Both the position numbers and the translations under genes were made by a program. Source: Streptomyces sp. R33 (lineage in GTDB: Bacteria; Actinomycetota; Actinomycetes; Streptomycetales; Streptomycetaceae). Taken from it: 64,000 bases of DNA. This document shows positions 34,908 to 43,900 of this stretch, in pieces (within the stretch, counting starts at the first letter, position 1; every line of letters starts with the position of its first letter). Below the pieces are notes generated by a model. That model was given only the letters and a program-made list of their open reading frames with translations. It searched no databases and was not told the origin of the DNA. The DNA lies in the NCBI RefSeq assembly GCF_041200175.1, contig NZ_CP165727.1:620001-684000 (forward strand), written 5' to 3'.

Positions 34908-36308
34908 GTGAGGTCTGAGCCGCTCGACAGCAGGAGGCGTGCGGGGTCGGGCCGCTCCCCCTGCTCGGCACCGCGAGGGGTCCAGCGGTATCGCTCGCGG
35001 GCGCGTCTGGTCGCTCTGGGGCTGGCCCTCGGCGCGATCGCTTCGACCCTGCCGGTCGGGAACGGGCATGCGCACGGCGCGGCAAGCGCCGGGGTCCGCC
35101 GGGGCGTGGAGCCGGACGCGGGGTGTCGGCCCACGCTGGCGGGAGTGGCACACCAGGACGACGACCTCCTCTTCATCAGCCCAGAGGTTCAACGGCTCAT
35201 ACGCGCCCGGTGTTTCGTCGGCACCGTCTATCTGACGGCTGGGGACGCCGGGCGCCCGTTCACCGGCGGCGACTCCTACGTACGCCGTCGGGAGCGGGGT
35301 CTGCGGGCGGCATACGCACGTATGGCAGGCGCCGCGGACCACTGGTTCCGGGCGGATCTCACGGTGCGTGGGCGTGACCTGGTGTCCTACGTCCTGGCCG
35401 GCCGCCCCGACGTACGGCTGGTCTTCCTGCGACTGCCCGACGGGTTCCCGAGGGGTGTCGGCAGTCCGCGGTACGGGCGGCAGAGCCTGCTGAAGCTGTT
35501 CCGGGGGCAGTCCGCCGCCATGAGACCGGTGGACGGGACCAGGCCCTACACGGAGGCTGAGCTGGCCTCCGTCCTGTCCGGGGTGCTCACCCTACGCAAG
35601 GCGGAACACGTTCTGACGCTGGACTACGACAGCGCTACGTTCGGGGTCGGCCCGCCGAATCCGGCCGATCACAGCGATCACGAGATCACCGGACGGCTGT
35701 TTCGGAGGGCTGCCTTCCGATCCCCCGCCCGTCCTGCCGTCACGCCGTACGTCGGCTACGGTCTGCCGCTGCTGCCGGCGAACCTGACACCGCGGCAGCG
35801 ACGCGACAAGAAGGCCGCGTACGAGGCCTACGCCGCGTACGCGGGATGCATCACACTGCCCTGCCCGTCCCGCATCACACTGAGCCGGAGCCATCAGCAG
35901 TGGATGGAAAGGGAGCACCGCAGGATGCACCGGCAGCCCGGTCCCGGGGAGGTCATGTCGGTCATCGGCCGCACCGCAGAACGGGTCGCCGTCGAGCGGT
36001 GCCTGACGCTCGGCGTCGGGCGGCCCAAGGCCGCCGTGACGACGGAGGACTGTGACGGCAGCCCCGCCCAGCGGTGGACCTTCGTCGATGGCAGCATCAA
36101 GGCCGCCGCGTCCGACGGCTGCCTCACCGCCGCTCTGGGCGTGGCACCCTGCAACGGCTCGAGCGGCCAGACCTGGTGGCGCGACGCCGACGGCAGGATC
36201 GGGTCGGGCGAGCGCTGCCTCCACCAGGACGACCTGGCGGAACTCTCACCCCGCCTCACCCTGCAGGCATGCTTCCCCCATCAGCCCGAGCTGCGCTGGC
36301 TCTGGTAA
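34908..36308 (+). CDS. Secreted PIG-L deacetylase with ricin-type lectin domain
   Basis: A GTG at 34908, seven bases after AAGGG, starts a 466-residue product. A long basic leader ends in the hydrophobic ALGLALGAIASTLPV, which should direct export. The PIG-L domain follows with AHQDDDLLF at the position of the family AHPDDE and a later HSDHEIT (HxxH-type) ligand pair. The C-terminal 120 residues are a ricin-type beta-trefoil (RCLTLG, CDGSPAQRWTF, SGQTWW, QPELRWLW repeats). The enzyme probably removes N-acetyl groups from a glycan outside the cell while the lectin domain binds sugar. The second base of the usual HPDDE is Gln instead of Pro. The substrate is unknown. Confidence 0.8.
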   Translation: MRSEPLDSRRRAGSGRSPCSAPRGVQRYRSRARLVALGLALGAIASTLPVGNGHAHGAASAGVRRGVEPDAGCRPTLAGVAHQDDDLLFISPEVQRLIRARCFVGTVYLTAGDAGRPFTGGDSYVRRRERGLRAAYARMAGAADHWFRADLTVRGRDLVSYVLAGRPDVRLVFLRLPDGFPRGVGSPRYGRQSLLKLFRGQSAAMRPVDGTRPYTEAELASVLSGVLTLRKAEHVLTLDYDSATFGVGPPNPADHSDHEITGRLFRRAAFRSPARPAVTPYVGYGLPLLPANLTPRQRRDKKAAYEAYAAYAGCITLPCPSRITLSRSHQQWMEREHRRMHRQPGPGEVMSVIGRTAERVAVERCLTLGVGRPKAAVTTEDCDGSPAQRWTFVDGSIKAAASDGCLTAALGVAPCNGSSGQTWWRDADGRIGSGERCLHQDDLAELSPRLTLQACFPHQPELRWLW

Positions 36309-36391
36309 CCCGGGACGCCCGCACGGCTGGATGATTGAGCCATCCGGGTGGGAGCGCCGAGCGCTCACCGTCGTGGCGGTCGCCCGATGAC

Positions 36392-38323
36392 ATGCTGTTC
36401 CGATGGTGCGGCTCTTCCGTGCCTCACGTCTTCGGAAGGGCACAGGCATTGATCATTCCGGTGGCTGGGATGCTGGCGCCCGTGATGGCCGTGGCAGTAC
36501 TGGGGGGAGCGGCGCCCGGGGCCGTCGCGGCCGCGTCGTACGACGGGCAGTCTCTGCACGGCACGGCGTTGTTCAGCGTCAAGGCGACGAACAACGCGGC
36601 AGCCCAGGCCTTCACCACCGGGAACAGCCGCATCACCCGGGTGAGCGCGTACGTGGCCAGCGGCGCCGCCACCGGTCAGATCACAGCGCAGATCCGCAGG
36701 AACAAGGCGGACGGCGCCTCCTCCATCGCGAGCAGGACCATCAACCTGGCCTCCCTGGGAGGAGCCGGCGCAGGGTGGCTGGAGTTCCCCGTGGACGCCG
36801 CCGTCACCCCGGGAGCCACTTACTACCTCCACCTCCAGGCGACCACGACGGAGAACAAGCCGATCGCCTGGTACGGAACCGTTTCCTCGGTGCCGGGCTC
36901 CCTCACCAGCTGGAACTACGACAAGACGTACTGGGGTGGCTGGCACGCCTACGCCTCCCGGCTCGCGTTCTACGTCGAGCCCACCGGCAGCGAGCGGTGC
37001 GGCGAGACGGAGCAGTGCTACGTCCCCACCACGGCACTCGCGGCCCGGACCTCGGGACTGCTGGGCAACCTCAGCTCCACCGAGGCCGTGCTGCCCGCCT
37101 TCGCCGTCGGAGCGTCCTATGTGGGTGGCAGCAACGTGCTGCGCCTGCCGTCCGGCCGCTGGCGGTACCTGCCCGCCGGGGCACGGACCTCCGTCGTGGT
37201 CCCCGCGAACGACCCGGGAGCACTCTCCCAGATCGCCGAGAGCGAGCGCTGGCTGGCCGCGGGTACGATCCCCGGCACTACGGACACCCAACGGGGCGCC
37301 GCACGACGTGCACTGCTGTCCATGCGCGCCCTCCTCCAGCCCAACGGGGCCTCGGCGGCAGCCTGGTCCCCGCCCTGGGAGTACTCCTGGCCCCGGGACG
37401 GTGCGTTCGTGGCGACGGCCTTCGCGGCCACCGGCCACGACGAAGAGGCGTACCGCATCCTCCAGTACGACGCCCGCACGCAACGGGCCGACGGGACGTG
37501 GGAGGCCCGGACGAAACTGGACGGCAGCGGCCCGCCGGACGCACGCCCCTGGCAGCTCGACTCCAACGGCTGGGTGCCCTGGGCCACCTGGCAGTGGTAC
37601 CGGGCAGCGCCCGCTGCCGACCGGAACGCGCGGCTGAACGCCCTCTACCCGATGGTGCGCAAGGCAGCGGACCGGTCCGCTGCCTCCCTCGGCTCCAACG
37701 GGCTCCCGCCGGCCTCCCCCGACTACTGGGAACTGCCCACCGGCACCACCAACATCGGTACCGCGGCGCCGCTCCTCGCCGGACTCAACGCAGCCGCCGA
37801 CCTCGCCGGACTCCTCGGGCAGGACGCCGACCGGGCGAAGTGGACCGCCGCGGCCCAGAAGCTCTCGACCGCGATCGCCCGGTACTTCGCGCCGCTGGGC
37901 TACCCGCGCACCATCGACGGCGACCACGGCAGGGACAGCGCGGCAGCCTTCATGGCGCCGCCCTTCAACGAGGCCCCGGCCGATCTGCCCGCCGCCCTGG
38001 TCTCCACCTACCGCGCCCTGCTCCTGCCGAACGGCGGCCTGGTCCCGGGCAATGACCCTGATGCGCCCTGGGGTTCGTACGCCTGGACCGCCAGTACCGG
38101 CTTCTTCGCGCTGGCCTGGGCGCAGCTGGGCGACACGAGCCGGGCGGACGCGGTGCTGGACTGGGTCCTCGCCAAGCGCAACGAGCTCGGCGAGTTCCCC
38201 GAGACGGTCAACGGCGCGGGAAACCCCTCGTCCGTCGCGCCGCTCGGCTGGACGGACGCCCTGGCAGTCATGACGCTGCGCGCCCGACAAGGTACCCCTC
38301 TGCCCACTCCGCCGCTCCGGTAG
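36392..38323 (+). CDS. Secreted GH15-type glucoamylase-like protein
   Basis: The product, about 643 residues from the ATG at 36392, has a signal peptide (ALIIPVAGMLAPVMAVAVLGGAAPGAVA). An N-terminal beta-sandwich resembling a carbohydrate-binding or DUF4082-like module follows (FTTGNSRITRVSAYVASGAATGQ). The rest is an (alpha/alpha)6 barrel with WEYSWPRDGAFVATAFAATG, WQLDSNGWVPWATWQWY, PDYWELPTGTTNIG and YAWTASTGFFALAWAQLG, as in family 15 enzymes that release glucose from alpha-glucans. The start codon is uncertain because no strong ribosome site precedes it. It follows the PIG-L/lectin gene by 83 bases on the same strand and may share its transcript. Confidence 0.8.
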   Translation: MLFRWCGSSVPHVFGRAQALIIPVAGMLAPVMAVAVLGGAAPGAVAAASYDGQSLHGTALFSVKATNNAAAQAFTTGNSRITRVSAYVASGAATGQITAQIRRNKADGASSIASRTINLASLGGAGAGWLEFPVDAAVTPGATYYLHLQATTTENKPIAWYGTVSSVPGSLTSWNYDKTYWGGWHAYASRLAFYVEPTGSERCGETEQCYVPTTALAARTSGLLGNLSSTEAVLPAFAVGASYVGGSNVLRLPSGRWRYLPAGARTSVVVPANDPGALSQIAESERWLAAGTIPGTTDTQRGAARRALLSMRALLQPNGASAAAWSPPWEYSWPRDGAFVATAFAATGHDEEAYRILQYDARTQRADGTWEARTKLDGSGPPDARPWQLDSNGWVPWATWQWYRAAPAADRNARLNALYPMVRKAADRSAASLGSNGLPPASPDYWELPTGTTNIGTAAPLLAGLNAAADLAGLLGQDADRAKWTAAAQKLSTAIARYFAPLGYPRTIDGDHGRDSAAAFMAPPFNEAPADLPAALVSTYRALLLPNGGLVPGNDPDAPWGSYAWTASTGFFALAWAQLGDTSRADAVLDWVLAKRNELGEFPETVNGAGNPSSVAPLGWTDALAVMTLRARQGTPLPTPPLR

Positions 38324-38360
38324 CGCGCCTGTTTCGCGGTCCGCGGTGGGCCGGTGCAGC

Positions 38361-39857
38361 TCAGGGATCGCTTCGTCCGGTGCTGGGGCGGTGGAGAAGG
38401 ACGTATCCCTCGCGCTGGTCGACGGTGCGGTAGCCGGCGTCGCGCGCGGCCTGGAGGGTCTGGGTTTCGTCCTCGGGGGACAGGGGCCAACCCATGGGGG
38501 CGTGGGTGTCGTCGATGATCCAGTCGGAGGTCAGGGGGATGCCGGGGAAGCCGAACACGGCGACCGTGCACCGGTCGGTGAGCTGGGGGACCAAGCGGTT
38601 GGATGCGGCGACCGTCGCTCCGTCGGGGATCCGGGCCATGAGACGGTGTGCGGCGGCTGCGCGTGCAGGTGTCCGCCAGGCCGCCGCATCGATGATCCTG
38701 GAAAGCGGAAACTGGGGCACGAGCAGAAGGGTGGTGGCGGCGCTGATGGCCAGCGCGGCTCGCACGGTGAGGCGGTCGTTGGCCGACTGTCCGGGTGCCC
38801 ACCGGCTGAGAGCGTGGATGAAGGCCCCGAAGACGATGGGCATGAGGATGGCGCTGTAGTGGTAGTCGGTGCCCCAGTAGGCCGGGTTGCTGGACAGGAA
38901 GCGCCAGGCCAATGTCGGCAGCGCCAGGGCGATCAGGGGTGAGCGCAGCGCCATGAACGCCGTGGGGGCCAGCAGGAGGACCAGAGTGGTGGCCTTGGCT
39001 TGGGGGGTGATGAGGTCGAGCGGCAGGTGCAGGAGGCCGGCCATGGAGCCTCCACCGGCTGTCTGGTCCAGGAAGCCCGAGTAGGCGTAGGTGTGGTCGG
39101 GGTTGAAGGCCGGGATGACGACCAGGATTTCCAGCAGGGTGCCGGCGATCCCCGCTGCGGCGGTGGCCAGGCCGAGGAGGCGGGGGCCCTTCCAGGCGAT
39201 GTAGGTACCGATCGCCGCGACCGTGATGCCGAGGTCTTCCTTGACCAGAAGCAAAGGTGCGGCCCACAGGGCGGCAGCCCGCCATCGTTCGTTGCCCAGG
39301 GCGGTGACCGAAAAGGCGATCAGCGGGACGGCGAAGCAGATCTCGTGGAAATCGAAGCCCACAGCCGAAGCAATGCCCCAAGACGCCCCGTACCCCAGAC
39401 CGACGACCAGGGCAGCCGTCGTGCCGTGGGCCTGGTGGGCCCAGCGGCTCAGCGGCACCACGGCCACCGCGAAAAGCGCCGCCTGGGCGACCAGAAGCGT
39501 CAGCGGAGTAGGAAAGAGCCGGTAGAAGGGGGCCAGGGTGGCGAGGACCGGAGCGAAGTGATCACCCAGCAGGCTGAAGCCGGGTCCCTTCAAAGCGGAG
39601 ACCGGCAGATGGCCCTCGGCGTAGGAACGCACGGCCTGCTCGAAGATCCCGAGGTCGTAGCCGGTGGTCAGCATCCGCTGGTGCTGCCGCACCGACAGAG
39701 CCGCATAGACCACGAAGAATCCCGCTGCCAGGGCCCACGGCAGCGCCGGCCCGGAAACTCGTGGGCAGTTGCGCCAGGCCCTTTCCATCGATTTCACCAG
39801 CATGAGGGGACGGGCCTGAGCCCGCTTCAGTTCTCGTGGCTGCACAGGTGCAATCAT
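38361..39857 (-). CDS. DUF2079 integral membrane protein
   Basis: The 498-residue protein has about ten hydrophobic segments and the DUF2079 hallmarks: TGYDLGIFEQAVRSYAEG in the first outside loop, LLGDHFAPVLATLAPFYRLFPTP after it, and GFDFHEICFAVPLIAFS. These belong to the GT-C-like superfamily of lipid-linked glycosyltransferases, and the DxE-like acidic loop is consistent with that, but the activity of DUF2079 is unproven. The C-terminal 120 residues are soluble. It converges with the GH15-type gene. Confidence 0.82.
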   Translation of the reverse strand: MIAPVQPRELKRAQARPLMLVKSMERAWRNCPRVSGPALPWALAAGFFVVYAALSVRQHQRMLTTGYDLGIFEQAVRSYAEGHLPVSALKGPGFSLLGDHFAPVLATLAPFYRLFPTPLTLLVAQAALFAVAVVPLSRWAHQAHGTTAALVVGLGYGASWGIASAVGFDFHEICFAVPLIAFSVTALGNERWRAAALWAAPLLLVKEDLGITVAAIGTYIAWKGPRLLGLATAAAGIAGTLLEILVVIPAFNPDHTYAYSGFLDQTAGGGSMAGLLHLPLDLITPQAKATTLVLLLAPTAFMALRSPLIALALPTLAWRFLSSNPAYWGTDYHYSAILMPIVFGAFIHALSRWAPGQSANDRLTVRAALAISAATTLLLVPQFPLSRIIDAAAWRTPARAAAAHRLMARIPDGATVAASNRLVPQLTDRCTVAVFGFPGIPLTSDWIIDDTHAPMGWPLSPEDETQTLQAARDAGYRTVDQREGYVLLHRPSTGRSDP

Positions 39858-39986
39858 CTGAAAGTCGAAGCCATACGCATCGAGGCGCCCCGTACGGATC
39901 GAGGGAACGCATCTTTGTGTGTGGCCCCGTCGTAACGACCTGTTCTCGCGACTGATGCAGCGCGCCGCAGAACTACGGAGTGCGGG

Positions 39987-40343
39987 TCAGAGGTCGTAGG
40001 CGGTGTCGTGCTTCGGCTGATACAGCCCGATCGTGCCCGCGCCCGGCACGGCCAGGGTGGTGACCGAGCCCCAGCGCTGCTCGGTGATGTCGGTGGTGAA
40101 CTCGACGCCCTTGGCTTTCAGCTGTGTGACCGTGGCGGCGAGGTCGTCGCACATGAGGAACAGTTCGGTGACGCCGTCGGCGTGCGGGTCGGCCGGGTGC
40201 ACGGCCAGTTCGGCGGGTGGGGACTTGAAGATGAGCCAGCCGGCTCCGGCGTCGACGTGCGGGAACTCGAGCACATCGCGGAAGAATGCGCGTGCCGCCT
40301 CGGCATATCCTGCGTAGATGATCGTGTGTGCACCAGTGATCAT
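39987..40343 (-). CDS. VOC-family (glyoxalase/bleomycin-resistance-like) protein
   Basis: The 118-residue single-module protein begins MITGAHTIIYAGYAEAARAFFRDVLEFP and continues through ELAVHPADPHADGVTELFLMCDD. It ends GAGTIGLYQPKHDTAYDL. This is the vicinal-oxygen-chelate beta-alpha-beta fold with possible metal ligands at H56 and E63 and near the end. Members act as isomerases, dioxygenases or drug-binding proteins; none can be chosen here. It is probably a dimer in the cytoplasm. Confidence 0.82.
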   Translation of the reverse strand: MITGAHTIIYAGYAEAARAFFRDVLEFPHVDAGAGWLIFKSPPAELAVHPADPHADGVTELFLMCDDLAATVTQLKAKGVEFTTDITEQRWGSVTTLAVPGAGTIGLYQPKHDTAYDL

Positions 40344-40547
40344 TTGCTCAAGCTAGCAGTCCGGTTGAGCCGCCCCGCCGCTACTCGCCGAAGAAGCAAC
40401 CGAGTGGCACCGCGGATCTGGCCGCCGGCCTGGCCGAGGCACGGCGCGCGCGAAGGCGGACGTGTACACGCAGGTCGAGAGGCTCGCGATCACCCTCAAC
40501 CCCGCCTGACCCCGGCCGTCGCGGGAAGCGCCGAACGAGCCGCCTCC

Positions 40548-41249
40548 TCAGGTGTTCCGGCCGGGGACCACCAACCCGCTCTCGTACGCCGTCACCACCG
40601 CCTGGGCCCGGCTCTCCAGGCCCAGCTTCGTCATCGTCCGGCTGAGGTGGCTCTTGACCGTGGCCTCGGTGATGAACAGCCGCCAGGCGATCTCGGCGTT
40701 GGCCAGGCCCTGCCCGACCAGCTCCAGCACCTCGATCTCGCGGCCCGTCAGCGCGTCCAGTCCGGCCGCCCCGGCCCGGCCGGCGTCGCCGGCCCCTTCG
40801 CGGCCCGCTCGGGTGGCGAAGGCCTCCACGAGCCGCCGGGTCACCGTCGGCGCGAAGAGGGCGTCCCCGCTGCCCACGGCGGTGATGGCGGCGAGTAGCC
40901 GCTGGGGGCCGGAGTCCTTCAGCAGGAAGCCGGAGGCTCCGGCCTTCAGCGCCCCGTACACGTACTCGTCCAGGTCGAAGGTGGTCAGGATCAGCACGCG
41001 GGGCGCCGGGGTCGGGGTCTGCGCGAGGATCTTCTCCGTGGCGTCGATCCCGTCCATGCGCGGCATCCGGATGTCCATCAGGATCACGTCGGGGCGGGTA
41101 CGGGCGGCGAGCTCGACCGCCTCGGCGCCGTCCGTGGCCTCGCCGACGACCTCGAAGCCCTCCGCCACCTCGAGCAGGCCCACGAGCCCGGCCCGGATGA
41201 GGAACTGGTCGTCGGCCACGAGCACCCTCAAGGGTCCGGATCCCGTCAC
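40548..41249 (-). CDS. LuxR/NarL-type response regulator
   Basis: The 233-residue product starts at a GTG whose bases overlap the kinase stop codon by four. The receiver domain has VLVADDQFLIRAG (acidic pocket), the phosphoacceptor aspartate in DVILMDIRMPRMDG and KDSG near residue 105. The C-terminal LuxR helix-turn-helix is LTGREIEVLELVGQGLANAEIAWRLFITEATVKSHLSR. It is the cognate partner of the upstream kinase. Target genes are unknown; no repeat-like site was found nearby. Confidence 0.9.
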   Translation of the reverse strand: MTGSGPLRVLVADDQFLIRAGLVGLLEVAEGFEVVGEATDGAEAVELAARTRPDVILMDIRMPRMDGIDATEKILAQTPTPAPRVLILTTFDLDEYVYGALKAGASGFLLKDSGPQRLLAAITAVGSGDALFAPTVTRRLVEAFATRAGREGAGDAGRAGAAGLDALTGREIEVLELVGQGLANAEIAWRLFITEATVKSHLSRTMTKLGLESRAQAVVTAYESGLVVPGRNT

Positions 41250-42445
41250 GCCGGGCGGCCGTCCCCGCGTGGCGGTACGGTCCGGGCGGAGGTCGGCAGG
41301 GTGAGGCACACGGCGTAGCCCCCTTCGCTGCGTGGCCCGGTGCTGATCGTTCCTCCGTAGAGCTTGGCCCGCTCGCGCATGCCGATCAACCCGTTCCCGC
41401 TCCCTCGTACCAACTTGGCCGGAACGGGGCCCCCGCCCGCGCCGTCGTCGGTCACAGTGACCGAGAGGTGCGTGGGCCGGTAGTCGAGGGTCACGGTCAC
41501 GCGGGAGCCCGGGGCGTGCTTGAGGACGTTGGTCAGCGCCTCCTGCGTCACCCGGTACGCACACAGCTCCACGCCAGGGGCCAGGGCGCGCGCATCGCCC
41601 GTGACCTGCAGGTTCACCGGAACGCCGGCGGCCCGGACCCGTTCGGTCATCTCCGCCAGCCGTGACAGGCCCGGCATCGGGGCGTCCCGGTCCGGGGCCT
41701 GCGGGCCGGCCCCGCCGTCGGGCTGCTCCCGGTCGGTGTCCCGCAACAGGCTGAGCATGCGGCGGAGTTCGTCCAGCGCCTCGGCGCTGGTGTCCTCGAT
41801 GGTGGACAGGGCCGCCCGGGCCGTGTGGGGCGCCGAGTCGAACGCGTACCCGGCCAGGCCCGCCTGGACCGAGATCACGGACATGTGGTGGGCCACGATG
41901 TCGTGCAGTTCCCGCGCGATGCGCGCGCGTTCCTCGGCGACATCGCGGCGTGCCCGTTCGTCGCGCTCGCGCCGCAGCTGGCGGGCCAGTTCGGCCGACC
42001 GGCGGGCCACCAGCCCGAACCGCCACAGCACGGCCGGGAAGACCACGGCCTGCGCGAGCACGGTCGCCATGGAACCGCCGGGGCCGTTGCCCAGCAGTCC
42101 CGCGTAGACCCAGACCGCCGCCATCAGGGCAGCGCAGGCCGCCGAGGTGCGGACCGGGCAGAGCGCGGCCACCGTGTACACCGCGAGCATGGGACCGAAG
42201 CAGGTGACCACCGGCCAGTACCCGGCGGTGATGTACACGACCCACATCAGCTGGGTGAACAGGCAGACCGCCACCGGTGCCTTGGTCCGCACGGCCACCG
42301 GCACCGTCACCAGCCCGACGAGCAGGTACGCGGCGAGGTCCAGGGGAGGCCAGCCCTGGGCGACCGCCTCCCGGCCCAGCAGCACGGCCACACCCGTCTG
42401 CGCGAGGGCTGTCAGCGCGTCCATGGAGGAGGGGCGGATCCGCAT
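41246..42445 (-). CDS. Sensor histidine kinase (HisKA_3)
   Basis: The 399-residue kinase has four to five membrane segments in the first 150 residues, a coiled-coil RRERDERARRDVAEERARIARELHD, and the phosphorylated histidine in ELHDIVAHHMSVISVQAG. The ATP-binding domain includes TQEALTNVLKHA (N box), VTDDGAGG (G1) and GNGLIGMRERAKLYGG (G2). The start is either the first ATG (42445) or the one seven codons later. It is paired with the response regulator in one operon, a typical actinobacterial NarL-type system. The signal is unknown. Confidence 0.9.
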   Translation of the reverse strand: MRIRPSSMDALTALAQTGVAVLLGREAVAQGWPPLDLAAYLLVGLVTVPVAVRTKAPVAVCLFTQLMWVVYITAGYWPVVTCFGPMLAVYTVAALCPVRTSAACAALMAAVWVYAGLLGNGPGGSMATVLAQAVVFPAVLWRFGLVARRSAELARQLRRERDERARRDVAEERARIARELHDIVAHHMSVISVQAGLAGYAFDSAPHTARAALSTIEDTSAEALDELRRMLSLLRDTDREQPDGGAGPQAPDRDAPMPGLSRLAEMTERVRAAGVPVNLQVTGDARALAPGVELCAYRVTQEALTNVLKHAPGSRVTVTLDYRPTHLSVTVTDDGAGGGPVPAKLVRGSGNGLIGMRERAKLYGGTISTGPRSEGGYAVCLTLPTSARTVPPRGDGRPA

Positions 42446-42704
42446 CGCCGCAGCCTAGCCCGGACGGCGCAGGCCGACCTCCCACTCCCGTACTCAACCC
42501 TGAGTGGGAGAAGGAGTGGCGCTGCGCCGGAGGTTGGCGCGGAGATCCATCCGGCACGGGACGACGGGCCCGGGTCCCGGCCCGTAGCTTCATGTCCCGG
42601 CAGCACGGGGCCGGCCGACCACCGGTCCCGCACACCAGGACAGCGGGTCACTCGGGGGACACCTACGGGGGAACGGCCCGCGCCGATCGAAGGACGGAAC
42701 AGCC

Positions 42705-43076
42705 ATGATCGTCAGCAAGCGTCTTGCGCTCCTCGTCGCCTCCACTGCCTTGTGCACCGGTGTCGCCCTGGCCCCGTCGGCCGTGGCGGCCACCAACTCC
42801 GGTACGTCGGTGACCGGTTCGCGCGGCTGCAACTACACCGACTCCCAGCCCACCATCAGCAGGGGTGCCAAGGGCGCTGCGGTCAGGCAGGCCCAGTGTC
42901 TGCTGAAGACCTGGAACGTGTACATCGGCTCCTCCGGCGTCGACGGCGACTTCGGTCCCGACACCGACCGCGCCGTGCGCGAGTTCCAGCGCCGGGTGAA
43001 GGACATGTGCCACATGCCCGTCGACGGCATCGTCGGCCCCAAGACCTGGAGCGCACTGAAGAACCCGGGCTGCTGA
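42705..43076 (+). CDS. Small secreted peptidoglycan-binding protein
   Basis: The 123-residue product has a signal peptide (LALLVASTALCTGVALAPSAVA) and one PG_binding_1 domain, seen as ISRGAKGAAVRQAQCLLKTW, GVDGDFGPDTDRAVREFQRR and VDGIVGPKTWSALKN. Four cysteines in the mature part could form two disulfides. It should bind cell-wall peptidoglycan and has no catalytic domain, so it may be an inhibitor, a scaffold or a wall-targeting factor. It diverges from the two-component system and is followed by a strong terminator. Confidence 0.85.
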   Translation: MIVSKRLALLVASTALCTGVALAPSAVAATNSGTSVTGSRGCNYTDSQPTISRGAKGAAVRQAQCLLKTWNVYIGSSGVDGDFGPDTDRAVREFQRRVKDMCHMPVDGIVGPKTWSALKNPGC

Positions 43077-43111
43077 TCCGGGGGTCCCGGTCACGGCCGG
43101 GCCCCGGGGAC

Positions 43112-43172
43112 ACGGACCGGGCCCCGGTCCGCGCGGTCGTCGTACGACGCGCGCGGACCGGGGCCCGGCCGT
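43112..43172. terminator. Long GC-rich terminator hairpin
   Basis: Bases 43112-43135 pair with 43150-43172 over about 22 bp with a single bulged A. The loop contains CGTCGTACGACG. It ends the peptidoglycan-binding gene and faces the decayed minus-strand gene beyond. Confidence 0.75.
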
Positions 43173-43399
43173 GCTGTGGTTCAGCCGCTACAGGCCTGCG
43201 TTGGGGTTGTCGCCGCCGGTGCACACGGCACCGCGCTGGCCGAACTGCGCGGGAGAGCTGGAGTCGCTGCTGGAACCGGCAGGTTGTTCACGGACGAGCC
43301 GATGCCGTCGAAGAAGCCGGTCTCACGCTCTGCGTCTGGGGGCCGTCGTGGGCCGGCGCCATGTCCGGCGAAGCACGTGATCGCAGAGACGGGCCCCTT

Positions 43400-43770
43400 G
43401 AGAGGGAGCGGCCCAGGTGCAGGAGGATTCGGGTCAGGGTGTCGGAGTCGGTGGGCTCGGGGTGGCTCGGGGCGAAGGCGGCGCCCGGCCGCGTGCGGTC
43501 GGCTCCGTTGGGGACGGCCAGCGCGATGGGGAGGGCGGCGTCCAGGATGTCGGGGTCCGGAGCGAAGGGCAGATCGAGGGCACGGGCGACGTCGCAGGTG
43601 TGGACCACGTAGTCGAGGAAGTGGAATCCGATGGCCCGGCGCCGGGAAGGAAGGCTGCGCCTGTGCTGGGCCGTCATGTGCGCGAGCACCGAGATCAGCG
43701 GGGACCAGCGATTGTCCGGCGCATCACCGACGCCCGGCGCAGCCCCTCGCGCGGGCGGGTGAGGAACGCG
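43400..43770 (-). pseudogene. Fragment of a TIGR03086/maleylpyruvate-isomerase-like protein
   Basis: The minus strand carries a recognisable middle-to-C-terminal piece of a DinB-like metal-binding protein of the mycothiol-dependent maleylpyruvate isomerase type. It reads AIGFHFLDYVVHTCDVARALDLPFAPDPDILDAALPIALAVPNG, then GAAFAPSHPEPTDSDTLTRILLHLGRS. The N-terminal helices with the first histidine ligand are not present, and there is no start codon with a ribosome site. The end after LGRS also lacks the usual short finish. The rest of 43173-43900 holds no other gene. Confidence 0.62.
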
Positions 43771-43900
43771 ACGACGCTGCGGAGCGCTGAGCTTCTGCTG
43801 CACCCTGATCCGGACCGGCACCGAGTCCTACCGGCTCCGGAGACCGACCCGGACGTCAGGGTCCTGTGCCGGTGTCCTGCCCGTTCCGTACGCTGGGGGC

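Noticed and set aside
36365..38290. A 641-codon minus-strand frame opposite the GH15-type gene
   Set aside because: The sense strand has a clear enzyme; the antisense frame is low-complexity Gly/Arg/Val.
40344..40547. Short plus-strand frame ending ADVYTQVERLAITLNPA
   Set aside because: It looks faintly like a regulator C-terminus, but no start, frame continuity or family could be supported.
40548..42635. One long frame suggesting a histidine kinase fused to a response regulator
   Set aside because: Only the 3' part matches the regulator; the kinase is in another frame and ends with a four-base overlap with the regulator start. They are two proteins.
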